Shown piece by piece: positions 15,431 to 25,920 of a stretch of DNA of 64,000 nt. The translations under genes and the position numbers were made by a program. A model generated the notes under the pieces. The model was not told the DNA's origin and did no database searches. It saw only the letters and a program-made list of their open reading frames with translations. The stretch is from VRUE01 sp963718775 (GTDB lineage Bacteria; Actinomycetota; Thermoleophilia; Solirubrobacterales; 70-9). How positions within the stretch are numbered: position 1 is the first letter of the stretch; each line of letters begins with the position of its first letter. The stretch spans positions 868,001-932,000 of the forward strand of contig OY970377.1 in assembly GCA_963718775.1 (NCBI GenBank). The letters run 5' to 3'.

Positions 15431-16306
15431 TTACTCGAATTCAGGCAACCGCGGCACCATTCGGGCTTGGAAGCCCGGGCCGGCAAGATGGACGCGGCCG
15501 AGGCCCAGCAGTGGCACCGTCAGGGGACCCTTCCAGGAGTCGGGGGCATCGGGTCGGCGCAGATAGCGGGCAAAGCCGGCGAAAGGAGCCGGTGGGTCGA
15601 CGAAGGCAGAACCGCGACGGTTGTCGAACTTGAAGCCGGCGGTGCGGGTGCCGGTATAGGTAAAACGGATGATGGCGAACTTTTCCCGGACCTCCTGATT
15701 GGCGGCGAAGAAGAGGGCCTGGGGACGTTCGTCTTCTCCCCGTGAGGCGAACACGCCGAATCGGATCGCATCGCGGCGTGAGTATGCGCCCAGGGTCGCC
15801 TCTTCGTTCGCCGGTCTTGTAAGCGTCCGGCTCGCCCTGGCCCTACCGTAGTCGCAACTCCATTCGGGATGGAGGACCAGCGTCCCCTTCACCCTGCTCG
15901 CTTCGATCCGGACGTAGTCGCCTTCGCCGCGAAAGCGCATCGTGCCTCGGAAGTAGCCTTCCGTCGTCGTCGCGGGCTCCCCTTCGCAATGACGATTCGG
16001 CCCGTGTGTCTCCAATGTGCGAAATGGCTGGTAATCGACGACGAATTCGCCAAGGCGACCGAATTTCACCGTGATCCCCTCGGGGCTCACCTCTCCCGGT
16101 GCTGAATAGACCGCTTGCTGTCTGTGCTTGCTCACCGTCAACTCGATCTCGTCGTCATCGGCTTCGAGCTTGGCGGAGAGGCCGTGATTGGCCTTAAGGG
16201 GGACCGTGAACGTCGTTTCTCCGTCGCCATCCACGCCGAGCGCTGTCGCCGGCTGGAGGACCAGGGCCGTGAGCACAAGCAGCATCGTTCTCCCCGCGCG
16301 TCCCAT
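15431..16306 (-). CDS. Secreted hypothetical protein
   Basis: 291 residues with an N-terminal signal peptide ('MLLVLTALVLQPATALG'). The mature part looks all-beta, with three cysteines and no catalytic motif I recognise. It sits between the two mutase-subunit genes, only 8 nt from the large-subunit gene, so it is probably co-transcribed with them despite an apparently unrelated, extracytoplasmic role. Coding is supported by the signal peptide and consistent codon use. Confidence 0.7.
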   Translation of the reverse strand: MGRAGRTMLLVLTALVLQPATALGVDGDGETTFTVPLKANHGLSAKLEADDDEIELTVSKHRQQAVYSAPGEVSPEGITVKFGRLGEFVVDYQPFRTLETHGPNRHCEGEPATTTEGYFRGTMRFRGEGDYVRIEASRVKGTLVLHPEWSCDYGRARASRTLTRPANEEATLGAYSRRDAIRFGVFASRGEDERPQALFFAANQEVREKFAIIRFTYTGTRTAGFKFDNRRGSAFVDPPAPFAGFARYLRRPDAPDSWKGPLTVPLLGLGRVHLAGPGFQARMVPRLPEFE

Positions 16307-16314
16307 CGCAGTGA

Positions 16315-17943
<1,629 letters not shown>

Positions 17944-17946
17944 AGG

Positions 17947-18732
17947 CTAGCGGCGCGCGGGGAAGCGGCGTGGCGGTTGCTTGCGGCGCGCCGCGATGCG
18001 CGAGCCGCCGAAGCCGGCGACGGTGGCCAGCAGGGTGATCGCGATCGCGACCAGGCGGCGGCCGAGCCGCTCGAAGCGCAGCGTCTGCCAGCCCTCGTCG
18101 CGGGCGATCTCAGCCAGCGGCGGATCGGGATTGACGACGACCGGGTTGCCGACCGCGCGCAGCATCGGCAGGTCCGAGATCGAGTCCGAGTAGGCGTAGG
18201 AGGCAGCGAGGTCGATGTCGTGCTTGGTTGCATAGGCTTGCATCGCCTCGACCTTGCCCTCGCCATAGACGAAGGGGCCGTCGAAGCGGCCGGTCAGGGC
18301 GCCGTCCTCTCCCACCCCGTATTTGGTGCCGACGCCGCCGTCCATGCCGAGCACGTTGGCCAGCGGCTCGACCACGCCGCTGCCCGCGGCGCTGACGATG
18401 AAGGTGGGCCGGCCGGCGTCCTGGTGGCCGTAGACCTCGTCGAGCATCTGCGGGTAGACGCGCGGCAGGATCGCCGCCATCACCTCGGGGTTCATCCGTT
18501 CGAGGCTGCGGGCGGGCACGCCGGCGATCAGCTCGCGGGCGACCCGCAGCACCTCGGTGGTGCGCTCGTCGGTGGTGCCGCGCAAGCGGTAGCGCAGGTG
18601 CTCGAAGCCCCAGCTCGCCAGCTGCCGCCGGCTGACCAGCCCGTGCCGCGTCGCGACACGGGCGAACTGCATCCCCGACGAACCCGCCATCAGGGTCTTA
18701 TCGAGGTCAAAGAAAGCTGCGGCCCGGCTCAT
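17947..18732 (-). CDS. HAD-IB family hydrolase with a C-terminal membrane segment
   Basis: 261 residues. HAD motif I 'FFDLDKT', motif II 'IVSAAGS', and motif III 'AYSDSISDLPML' are all present, as in the SerB-like HAD-IB phosphatases (phosphoserine or lysophospholipid-type substrates). A hydrophobic stretch near residue 230 ('LVAIAITLLATVAGFGG') and a basic tail suggest membrane attachment. It ends 4 nt before the mutase large-subunit start and is probably the first gene of that operon. Substrate unknown. Confidence 0.88.
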   Translation of the reverse strand: MSRAAAFFDLDKTLMAGSSGMQFARVATRHGLVSRRQLASWGFEHLRYRLRGTTDERTTEVLRVARELIAGVPARSLERMNPEVMAAILPRVYPQMLDEVYGHQDAGRPTFIVSAAGSGVVEPLANVLGMDGGVGTKYGVGEDGALTGRFDGPFVYGEGKVEAMQAYATKHDIDLAASYAYSDSISDLPMLRAVGNPVVVNPDPPLAEIARDEGWQTLRFERLGRRLVAIAITLLATVAGFGGSRIAARRKQPPRRFPARR

Positions 18733-18868
18733 CTAGTCCCTCGAACGGCCGCGAAAACCAAGCAGGTCGGGGGACGCAGGGAGCGAGGAGAGGGGAGCGC
18801 ACTGTTTGGTGCGTGACCCGATCCGAGCGACCGAGGACCCCGAGATGCGCCGGTTTGCAGTGGCCGCG

Positions 18869-20053
18869 CTACTGCGAGGCCACCTCAATCACGATTGCAT
18901 CTCCCTGTCCGCCCCCGGAACAAATAGCGGCCACGCCCAAACCTCCGCCCCTGCGGCCGAGCTCATGAACCAATGAGCCGACGATGCGGGAGCCCGAGGC
19001 GCCGATCGGGTGGCCGAGCGCGATCGCGCCGCCGTTGACGTTGACGTTCTCCTCTTCGACGCCGAGCATCCGCATCGAGTTGAGCGCGACCGAGGCGAAG
19101 GCCTCGTTGATCTCCCAGAGGTCGACGTCCTCGGGGCTCTTGCCGATCTTCTCCAGCGCCTGCTTGGCGGCGTTGGCCGGAGTTTTCGCCAGGTAGGGGA
19201 AGTCGTCGGCAACCGTGCCGTAGGCAAGGACGCGGGCCAGCGGCGTGCGGCCTTCCTTTTCGGCCCACTCTGCCGAGGCGACGATGATCGCGCCGGCGCC
19301 GTCGTTGACCCCGGGCGCGTTGCCGGCGGTGTGGGTGGCGTCCTCGCCACCGATCGCCCGCAGCCCGGCGAGGGTGTCGACCGTGGTCTCGGCGCGGATC
19401 GCCTCGTCGGCCTCGATCGTGTTTTCGCCCTTGCGGGACTTGACCGTGACGCCGGAGATCTCGTCGGCGAGGCGGCCGGCATCGGTCGCCTCGGCGGCGA
19501 GCCGGTGCGAGCGCTCGGCGAAGCGGTCCATGTCGGCGCGGGTGATCTCCAGCTCGTTGGAGACCTCGCTGGCCTCGTTGATCATCTGCTTTTCGGTGAA
19601 GGGGTTGGTGAGGCCGTCGTGGACCATCGCGTCGATCGTCTCGACGTGGCCCATCCGGTAGCCGAAGCGGGCGCCGGGCAGCAGGTGCGGCGCCTGGCTC
19701 ATCGACTCCATGCCGCCGGTCACGGCGACGTCGGTGTCGCCGGCGCGGATCGCCTGGTCGGCCAGACCGATCGTGCGCATGCCCGAGGCGCAGACCTTGT
19801 TGATCGTCTCCGAGGGCACCTCCTTGGGGATGCCGCCCTTGATCTGGGCCTGGCGCGAGGGGATCTGGCCCTGGCCGGCCTGCAGAACCTGACCGAAGAT
19901 GACCTGCTGGACCTGCTCGGGAGCGACGCCGGAGCGCTCCAGCGCCGCCGAGATCGCGTGGCCACCGAGGTCGGTGGCGTCGAGTGACGACAGGGTGCCG
20001 CCCATCTTGCCGAAGGGCGTGCGCGCGGTTCCGAGGATGACTGTGCTGGGCAT
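18869..20053 (-). CDS. Acetyl-CoA C-acyltransferase (thiolase)
   Basis: 394 residues from ATG 20053. The active-site Cys is in 'VCASGMRTIGLA', the second motif is 'GGAIALGHPIGASGSRI', and the C-terminal catalytic Cys is in 'AICSGGGQGDA'. Complete for a thiolase. It either cleaves 3-ketoacyl-CoA or condenses acetyl-CoA; the surrounding ETF, acyl-CoA dehydrogenase and mutase genes favour degradation. Divergent from pepA. Confidence 0.95.
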   Translation of the reverse strand: MPSTVILGTARTPFGKMGGTLSSLDATDLGGHAISAALERSGVAPEQVQQVIFGQVLQAGQGQIPSRQAQIKGGIPKEVPSETINKVCASGMRTIGLADQAIRAGDTDVAVTGGMESMSQAPHLLPGARFGYRMGHVETIDAMVHDGLTNPFTEKQMINEASEVSNELEITRADMDRFAERSHRLAAEATDAGRLADEISGVTVKSRKGENTIEADEAIRAETTVDTLAGLRAIGGEDATHTAGNAPGVNDGAGAIIVASAEWAEKEGRTPLARVLAYGTVADDFPYLAKTPANAAKQALEKIGKSPEDVDLWEINEAFASVALNSMRMLGVEEENVNVNGGAIALGHPIGASGSRIVGSLVHELGRRGGGLGVAAICSGGGQGDAIVIEVASQ

Positions 20054-20177
20054 GGCTGCCTTTCTCTGAGTTTTTATGCCGGATCTCGGCTCGATCAGGG
20101 CCGCCTGGCCCACACTCGGGACGATAGCGGGAGGCTGGGGCCAGGCGACGTGCGCAACGTCATAGACTCGCGCCTCG

Positions 20178-21611
20178 ATGAAGGTCGCCGTCAGCCAAAT
20201 CGAGATCGCCGCGGTCGAGGCCGAGCTGCTCGCGGTCGGGCTCTGCGAGGGCGAAGAGCTGCCGTCGGCGCTCGCCTCTGCCGGAGGCGCCACCGACGCC
20301 AAGGGAAGCTTCAAGAGGCTGACGATGCTGCATCCCGAGAGCCCCGGCCGCGTCCTGGTCGTCGGCCTCGGCAAGCGCGGGGATTTCGATGCCGAGCGCG
20401 CCCGCGTCGCAGCTGCGCTGGCGGCAAAGGAGGCCGCCAAGCTTGGTGTCGTCTCGCTCGCCTGGGCGTTGCCCGAGCCCGACGATGCCGCCCTAGCCGA
20501 GGGCCTGGTCACCGGCACGATCCTCGGCGCCTACCGCTTCGACCGCTTCAAGAGCGTCGACCCCGACGACCCCACCCCACCCGAGCTCGGCTCGCTGACC
20601 CTGCTGGCATCGGAGAGCGTCGCCGGCGCCGCCGAGGCCGCGCGCGTCTGCGCCGAGGCTCAGAACCGTGCCCGCGACCTGCAGAGCCTGCCGTCCAACG
20701 TCGCCACCCCTTCCTACCTCGCCGCTCGCGCCGAGGAGATCGCCGCCGACCACGAGGCGCTCAGCGTCGAGGTGCTCGGCCGCGAGCAGATCGCCGCCAA
20801 GCAGCTGGGTGGCCTCGTCGCGGTCAGCCAGGGCAGCGCTGAGGATCCCAAGCTGATCACCCTTCGCTACGCCGGTGGCGGCTCCGGCGAGACCCTTGGC
20901 CTGGTCGGCAAGGGCGTCACCTTCGATACCGGCGGCATCTCGCTGAAGCCCTCTGCTGGCATGCAGGAGATGAAGATGGACATGTCGGGGGCCGCCGCGG
21001 TGCTGGAGACGGTTGGCGCGATCGCCGAGCTGGGTCTGGCGATCGACCTGATCGCGGTCATCCCCTCGACCGAGAACATGCCGTCGGGCACGGCGATCAA
21101 GCCCGGCGACATCATCACCCAGTACAACGGCAAGACGGTCGAGGTCAACAACACCGACGCCGAGGGCCGCCTGATCCTCGCCGACGCGCTCGCCTACGCG
21201 GTCGAGCAGGGCGCGGACCGGGTCGTCGACATCGCGACCCTGACCGGCGCCGTGATGATCGCCCTGGGCTCAACATATGCAGCCGTGATCGGCAACGACG
21301 ACGACCTCGCCGGCGAGGTCGAGAAGGTCGGCCGTGAGACCGGTGAGCTGGTCTGGCGCCTTCCCCTTCATGACGAGTACCGGGCGTTGACCAAGGGCAC
21401 CGTCGCCGACCTCACCAACGCCGCCGCCAAGCGCAAGGCCGGCACGATCTACGCCGCCGCCTTCCTCGAGGAATTCGTCGGCGACACTCCCTGGGCCCAC
21501 GTCGACATCGCCGGCACCGCCTGGGACGTCGGCCGCGCCTACACCGGCAACGACGCCAGCGGCTACGGGGTCCGGCTGCTCACCAGCCTCGCCCGCGCGT
21601 TCTCCGCTTAG
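20178..21611 (+). CDS. pepA: Leucyl aminopeptidase (M17)
   Basis: 477 residues. The M17 catalytic domain is intact: metal-site 'GKGVTFDTGGISLKP', 'MKMDMSGAAAVL' and the family signature 'NTDAEGRLILADAL' (about residue 330). A hexameric cytoplasmic metallo-exopeptidase in protein turnover. N-terminal macro-like domain of normal length. Monocistronic, divergent from the thiolase. Confidence 0.96.
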   Translation: MKVAVSQIEIAAVEAELLAVGLCEGEELPSALASAGGATDAKGSFKRLTMLHPESPGRVLVVGLGKRGDFDAERARVAAALAAKEAAKLGVVSLAWALPEPDDAALAEGLVTGTILGAYRFDRFKSVDPDDPTPPELGSLTLLASESVAGAAEAARVCAEAQNRARDLQSLPSNVATPSYLAARAEEIAADHEALSVEVLGREQIAAKQLGGLVAVSQGSAEDPKLITLRYAGGGSGETLGLVGKGVTFDTGGISLKPSAGMQEMKMDMSGAAAVLETVGAIAELGLAIDLIAVIPSTENMPSGTAIKPGDIITQYNGKTVEVNNTDAEGRLILADALAYAVEQGADRVVDIATLTGAVMIALGSTYAAVIGNDDDLAGEVEKVGRETGELVWRLPLHDEYRALTKGTVADLTNAAAKRKAGTIYAAAFLEEFVGDTPWAHVDIAGTAWDVGRAYTGNDASGYGVRLLTSLARAFSA

Positions 21612-21620
21612 CGCCGAGCT

Positions 21621-22187
21621 TCAGCCGCCGAGGATCATCAGCGTGGCGACGCCGTGGGCGAGCAGCTTGCCGCTCTCGGCGGCAGTGAGGTTGGCCTCGG
21701 CGGTCGCCTGGCGGCGGCCACGGTAGAGGACGTTGGCCTCGCAGAGGACGCGGCCGGTGTCACGGGTGATCGGGCGCACGTACTTGGCCTCGAGGCCGAG
21801 CGAGGTGTAGCCGACGCCGGCCGGCAGCGTGGTGTGCACGGCGCAGCCGAGCGCCGAGTCGAGCAGGGTCGCCGCGTAGCCGCCATGGACGACGCCGATC
21901 GGGTTGTAGTGCTCCTCGCCCGGTTCGCCCTCGAAGACGGCGCGGCCGTCGCCGAGCTCGATCGGGCGCATCCTCATCGTCACCGCGATCGGCGGTGGCG
22001 GCACCTCCCCGGCGACGATCGCCTCCATGTACTCCATGCCGGTCATCGTCGCCCCGGCGGCCGCGGTCGGCACCGGGTCCTGCCAGACCAGCTCACGGCG
22101 GCGGGTCGTCTCCGGACTGGACTCGGCGAACGCCAGCGCGGCGTCGACCGCGGTGCCGCCTTCGGCTGCGACCCCCTCCGCGCTCAC
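21621..22187 (-). CDS. PaaI-family hotdog thioesterase
   Basis: 188 residues, GTG start. The hotdog core has 'NPIGVVHGGYAATLLDSALGCAVH', the PaaI signature whose Gly-Gly and following helix carry the catalytic residues. About 60 extra residues precede the fold. It hydrolyses acyl- or aryl-CoA and probably releases stalled CoA intermediates. Shares a 327-bp divergent region with the HxlR regulator. Confidence 0.88.
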   Translation of the reverse strand: MSAEGVAAEGGTAVDAALAFAESSPETTRRRELVWQDPVPTAAAGATMTGMEYMEAIVAGEVPPPPIAVTMRMRPIELGDGRAVFEGEPGEEHYNPIGVVHGGYAATLLDSALGCAVHTTLPAGVGYTSLGLEAKYVRPITRDTGRVLCEANVLYRGRRQATAEANLTAAESGKLLAHGVATLMILGG

Positions 22188-22368
22188 CTGCCGGCTCCGT
22201 GACGACGAGCCGTGGCGCCGCGCTCGCGGACAGCCCGGGGGCTCGCCGGGTAAAGCAGATCGGCGGTGATCTCCGCTTGGCTGATCGAGATCTGCGGAGC
22301 CTTGGACCGTTGATGTTGCCTATGTCTCGGGATCAACCTCATCTTGGATGCCTCCAATCGCGGCCTGG

Positions 22369-22421
22369 CCGAACTGCATCAACTTCTCCACCTGCTGGAT
22401 AGAAAAGTTGATGCAGTTCGG
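22369..22421. repeat. Dispersed palindromic repeat, copy 2 (17-bp perfect inverted repeat, 19-nt loop)
   Basis: Arms 22369-22385 and 22405-22421 are exact complements and match copy 1 (2062-2116) base for base over 17 positions. The loop has the same length and keeps CTCCACC and GATAGA, while its middle differs (CAGCAG against TGCTGG). It lies in the divergent region of the PaaI and HxlR genes. Conservation of arms and loop length with a changed loop centre suggests selection for the hairpin, or recent dispersal. Confidence 0.85.
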
Positions 22422-22434
22422 GATTTTGGCCTGG

Positions 22435-22492
22435 GTTGCTTGAAGCAACTGTCATTGAATGGACCTTAGCCGAGTGAGTTGCTTGACGCAAC
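22435..22492. promoter_or_regulatory. Twin palindromic operator in front of the HxlR regulator
   Basis: GTTGCTTGAAGCAAC (22435-22449) and GTTGCTTGACGCAAC (22478-22492) are two nearly identical palindromes with centres 43 bp apart, about four helical turns. The second ends 22 bp before GTG 22515. HxlR proteins bind such paired sites, so autoregulation and control of the divergent PaaI gene are likely. Confidence 0.65.
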
Positions 22493-22514
22493 CTTGTGTG
22501 CCAAGATCACTGTC

Positions 22515-23003
22515 GTGCTGCGCAACGACTATCCAGGTCAGATCTGCTCTATCGCCCGCTCTCTGGAGGTCGTCGGCGAGCGTTGGTCGCTGCTGATCGT
22601 GCGCGACGTGATGAACGGCAGGCGGCGCTTCGACGAGCTGCAGAAGGGCCTTGGCGTCGCTCGCAACGTCCTCTCATCCCGTCTGCTGCGCCTGGTCGAG
22701 GAGGACATCCTCGAGCGCCGCGCCTACCAGCGCGGGCCGGATCGCTACGAGTACTTCCTCACCGAGAAGGGGCTTGACCTCTGGCCCGCCCTCGTCGCTC
22801 TGCTCGCCTGGGGCGATCGCCACTCCCCCAACCCCGACGGGCCGCCGATGCTGATCGTCCACAAGGAATGCGGTGGCGCGGTCAGCGATCGTGGCATCTG
22901 CGAGGACTGCGGCGAGCTTTTGCATGCGCGCGACGCCCGTGCTGTGCCCGGCCCTGGCCTCGGGGGCATAGGCGAGAACACCGAGGCGCTCGCAGCGCGC
23001 TAG
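22515..23003 (+). CDS. HxlR-family winged-helix regulator
   Basis: 162 residues from GTG 22515 ('VLRNDYPGQICSIARSLEVVGERW'). The HxlR core is typical: conserved Cys near the start (QIC), 'RWSLLIVRDVMNGRRRFDELQ', 'VARNVLSSRLLRLVEEDIL' and the wing 'YFLTEKG'. Beyond it a short tail carries four cysteines ('KECGG', 'ICEDCGE'), a possible metal ribbon not present in minimal HxlR proteins. A longer upstream start would run into the operator. The aldehyde dehydrogenase downstream (48 nt) is a probable co-transcribed target. Confidence 0.88.
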   Translation: MLRNDYPGQICSIARSLEVVGERWSLLIVRDVMNGRRRFDELQKGLGVARNVLSSRLLRLVEEDILERRAYQRGPDRYEYFLTEKGLDLWPALVALLAWGDRHSPNPDGPPMLIVHKECGGAVSDRGICEDCGELLHARDARAVPGPGLGGIGENTEALAAR

Positions 23004-23051
23004 CTTTGGCTGAGCGGCCAGGACCGGAAAAGCGACGAGGAGGGATTTGGG

Positions 23052-24488
23052 ATGGCAACAGCGGCGGACACTCAGGTGCGCGACAGGATCTTCATCGGCG
23101 GCGAGTGGGTGGAGCCAGAGGGCTCAGAGCCGATCGAGGTGATCAACTCGACCACCGAGGAGGCGATGGGGACGATCCGGGCCTGCACGGCGGGCGACGC
23201 CGACCGCGCCGTGATCGCCGCCCGCGATGCCTTCGAGTCGTGGTCGCAGACTTCGCGCGAGGAGCGCGCCGGCTACCTGAGCGCGATCTCCGCCGGGCTC
23301 GCTGAGCGCATGGATGAGATCGCGGCGACGATCTCACAGGAGCTGGGGATGCCGCTGACGCTGAGCAAGATGATCCAGGCTGGCCTGCCGATCGCCCAGT
23401 TCGGGGCGATGCCGAACCTGATGGAGGAAGTCCGCTGGGAGGAGGAGATCGGCAACTCGCGGGTACTGCGCGAGCCGGTCGGCGTGCTCGGCGCGATCAC
23501 CCCCTGGAACTACCCGCTGAACCAGATCGCCTGCAAGGTCGCCCCCGCCCTCGCCGCCGGCTGCACCGTCGTGCTCAAGCCCAGCGAGGTCGTGCCGCTC
23601 AACGCCTTCATCCTCGCCGAGGTGATCGAGGCCGCCGGCCTTCCCGCCGGCGTCTTCAACCTCGTCACCGGCACCGGCCCGGTCGTCGGCGAGGCGATCG
23701 CCGGCCACCCCGGCGTCGACATGGTCTCTTTCACCGGCTCGACCCGGGCCGGGCGGCGCGTCTCCGAGCTGGCCTCGGCGACGGTCAAGCCAGTCGCGAT
23801 GGAGCTCGGCGGCAAGTCGCCGAACGTGATCCTCGAGGACGCCGACCTCAGCAAGGCGATCCCCGACGGCGTCGGCAAGTGCTACCTCAACTCCGGCCAG
23901 ACCTGTAGCGCCCTGACCCGCATGCTGGTGCCACGCGAGAAGCTCGCCGAAGCCGAGCAGATCGCCGCCCAGGCGGCAGAGACCTTCACCCCCGGCGATC
24001 CGTTCGAGGACTCGACGCGGCTCGGCCCGCTCGTCTCCGAGATCCAGCGCGAGCGCGTCCGCGGCTACATCGAGAAGGGCGAGGCCGAAGGCGCCAAGCT
24101 CGTCACCGGCGGCGCCGCGGCGCCGGAGGGGCTCGACAAGGGCTACTTCGTCCGCCCCACCGTCTTCTCCGACGTGACCCCGGAGATGACGATCGCCCAG
24201 GAGGAGATCTTCGGCCCGGTGCTGGCGATCCAGCCCTACGACAGCGAGGACGAGGCGGTGAAGATCGCCAACGACACCGTCTACGGGCTGGCCGGCGGCG
24301 TCTGGTCAGCGGACCAGGACCGCGCGATCGGGATTGCGAAGCGGATGCGCACCGGACAGATCGAGATCAACGGCGGGGCGTTCAACCCTCTCGCGCCTTT
24401 TGGCGGCTACAAGCAGTCGGGGCATGGGCGTGAGAACGGGCGGTATGCGATCGAGGAGTTGCTGCAGGTGAAGAGCTTGCAGCTCTGA
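23052..24488 (+). CDS. NAD(P)-dependent aldehyde dehydrogenase
   Basis: 478 residues starting at ATG 23052 behind GAGGAGG. Cofactor region 'GAITPWNYPLNQI', catalytic Glu in 'MELGGKSPNVI', and catalytic Cys in 'NSGQTCSALTRML' are intact, and the end 'GHGRENGRYAIEELLQVKSL' is typical. Oxidises an aldehyde to a carboxylic acid. It follows the HxlR regulator and precedes an acyl-CoA dehydrogenase; substrate not predictable. Confidence 0.94.
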   Translation: MATAADTQVRDRIFIGGEWVEPEGSEPIEVINSTTEEAMGTIRACTAGDADRAVIAARDAFESWSQTSREERAGYLSAISAGLAERMDEIAATISQELGMPLTLSKMIQAGLPIAQFGAMPNLMEEVRWEEEIGNSRVLREPVGVLGAITPWNYPLNQIACKVAPALAAGCTVVLKPSEVVPLNAFILAEVIEAAGLPAGVFNLVTGTGPVVGEAIAGHPGVDMVSFTGSTRAGRRVSELASATVKPVAMELGGKSPNVILEDADLSKAIPDGVGKCYLNSGQTCSALTRMLVPREKLAEAEQIAAQAAETFTPGDPFEDSTRLGPLVSEIQRERVRGYIEKGEAEGAKLVTGGAAAPEGLDKGYFVRPTVFSDVTPEMTIAQEEIFGPVLAIQPYDSEDEAVKIANDTVYGLAGGVWSADQDRAIGIAKRMRTGQIEINGGAFNPLAPFGGYKQSGHGRENGRYAIEELLQVKSLQL

Positions 24489-24494
24489 GGGGTG

Positions 24495-24614
24495 GGAGGG
24501 GCAGGGGTGGCCCCTCCGGTTGCTGGGGTTTTCGCCGGGTGGCCCTCACTCTCGCTGAGTAGCTAGCGCGAAAACCATGACGCCGCTGCCCGGAGGGGCC
24601 ACCCCTGCCCCTCC
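24495..24614. repeat. Nested inverted repeat between the aldehyde and acyl-CoA dehydrogenase genes
   Basis: Outer arms of 25 bp (24495-24519 and 24590-24614) are perfect complements, and an inner pair of 9 bp (24527-24535 and 24568-24576, GGTTTTCGC / GCGAAAACC) nests inside. It starts 7 nt after the aldehyde dehydrogenase stop and ends 25 nt before the next ATG. Too long and T-poor for a standard terminator. May be a terminator/attenuator or a small mobile palindrome. Confidence 0.8.
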
Positions 24615-24639
24615 TCGCCGGCTCAATAGGCTCTCGCCC

Positions 24640-25785
24640 ATGAACTTCGATCTCACTGACGAGCAGAAGCTGTTGAGAGACACCGTGCGGGAGTTTGCGC
24701 TGGCGGAGGTCAAGCCGGTGGCGGAGGAGCTAGATCGGACGAAGAGCTTTCCCTACGAGATCGTGGGGAAGCTCGGGAAGCTCGGGCTGATGGGGATTCC
24801 GTTTCCGCAGGAGTACGGCGGGGGCGGCGCGGACACGCTGAGCTATGTGCTGGCGGTGGAAGAGCTGGCGCGGATCGATTCTTCGGTTTGCATCACGATG
24901 GCGGCGCACACTTCGCTGGGGACGATGCCGATCTATCTGTGGGGGTCGGACGAGCAGAAGAGCGAGTGGCTTCCGCGACTCTGCACGGGAGAAAGGCTTG
25001 CTTCGTTTGGGTTGACCGAGCCTGAGGCCGGGTCGGATGCGGGGAACGTGCGGACGACGGCGAAGCTCGAGGGTGGCGAATGGGTCGTCAACGGGGCCAA
25101 GCAGTTCATCACCAACTCGGGGACGGACATCTCGGGGTGCGTCTCGATCACCGCCGTGACCGGCGAGGCGAATGGGCGCAAGGAGATCTCCAACCTGATC
25201 GTCCCCAACGGGACGCCGGGCTATGAGATCGGCGAGGGCTACCGCAAGATGGGCTGGAACGCCTCGGACACCCGGCCGCTGTCGTTCGAAGACTGCCGCC
25301 TGCCCGAAGCCAACCTGCTCGGCCGCCGCGGCGAGGGCTTCAAGAACTTCCTCCACATCCTCGACGGCGGCCGGATCGGCGTTGCCGCGATGGGCGTCGG
25401 GCTCGCCCAGGGCGCCCTCGACGAGGCGATCGCCTACGCCAAGGAGCGCCAGGCTTTCGGCCAGGCGATCGCCAAGTTCCAGTCGATCCAGGCCAAGATC
25501 GCCGACCTCTCGGCCCAGATCGAGGCGGCCCGCCTGCTCACCTGGCGGGCGGCGCTGGAGAAGGACGCCGGCAAGTCGTTCACCCTCACCGCCGCCCAGG
25601 CGAAGCTGATCACCGGCCGCCTCGCGGTCCGCGCCACCGAGGAGGCGGTGCAGATCCACGGCGGCTACGGCTTCATCGAGGAGTACCCGGTCTGCCGCTT
25701 CTACCGCGACGCCAAGATCCTCACGATCGGCGAGGGCACCGACGAGGTGCAGCAGATGGTCATCGCCCGCCAGCTCGGCTGCTGA
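24640..25785 (+). CDS. Acyl-CoA dehydrogenase
   Basis: 381 residues from ATG 24640 ('MNFDLTDEQKLLRDTVREF'); the longer upstream frame runs through the inverted repeat and lacks family similarity. FAD/substrate motifs 'LTEPEAGSDAGNVRT' and 'RQAFGQAIAKFQSIQ', and the C-terminal 'HGGYGFIEEYPVCRFYRDAKI..GEGTDEVQ', with the Glu of EGT as catalytic base, place it with short/branched-chain enzymes. Electrons go to the ETF encoded at 13-14.8 kb. No clear ribosome-binding site, perhaps because of the hairpin. Confidence 0.95.
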   Translation: MNFDLTDEQKLLRDTVREFALAEVKPVAEELDRTKSFPYEIVGKLGKLGLMGIPFPQEYGGGGADTLSYVLAVEELARIDSSVCITMAAHTSLGTMPIYLWGSDEQKSEWLPRLCTGERLASFGLTEPEAGSDAGNVRTTAKLEGGEWVVNGAKQFITNSGTDISGCVSITAVTGEANGRKEISNLIVPNGTPGYEIGEGYRKMGWNASDTRPLSFEDCRLPEANLLGRRGEGFKNFLHILDGGRIGVAAMGVGLAQGALDEAIAYAKERQAFGQAIAKFQSIQAKIADLSAQIEAARLLTWRAALEKDAGKSFTLTAAQAKLITGRLAVRATEEAVQIHGGYGFIEEYPVCRFYRDAKILTIGEGTDEVQQMVIARQLGC

Positions 25786-25920
25786 GCGCTCAGCCCAGCC
25801 AAACCGCAGCAGTCAATGCCCCTGCCGTCCGTCGTGCCTGAAAGCCCAAGGCCATGAGTAGAGACTACTTAAAATTGGGTGAAATACAAGCCAAAATTAT
25901 GGGCCAGCCCAGATCCGCTG

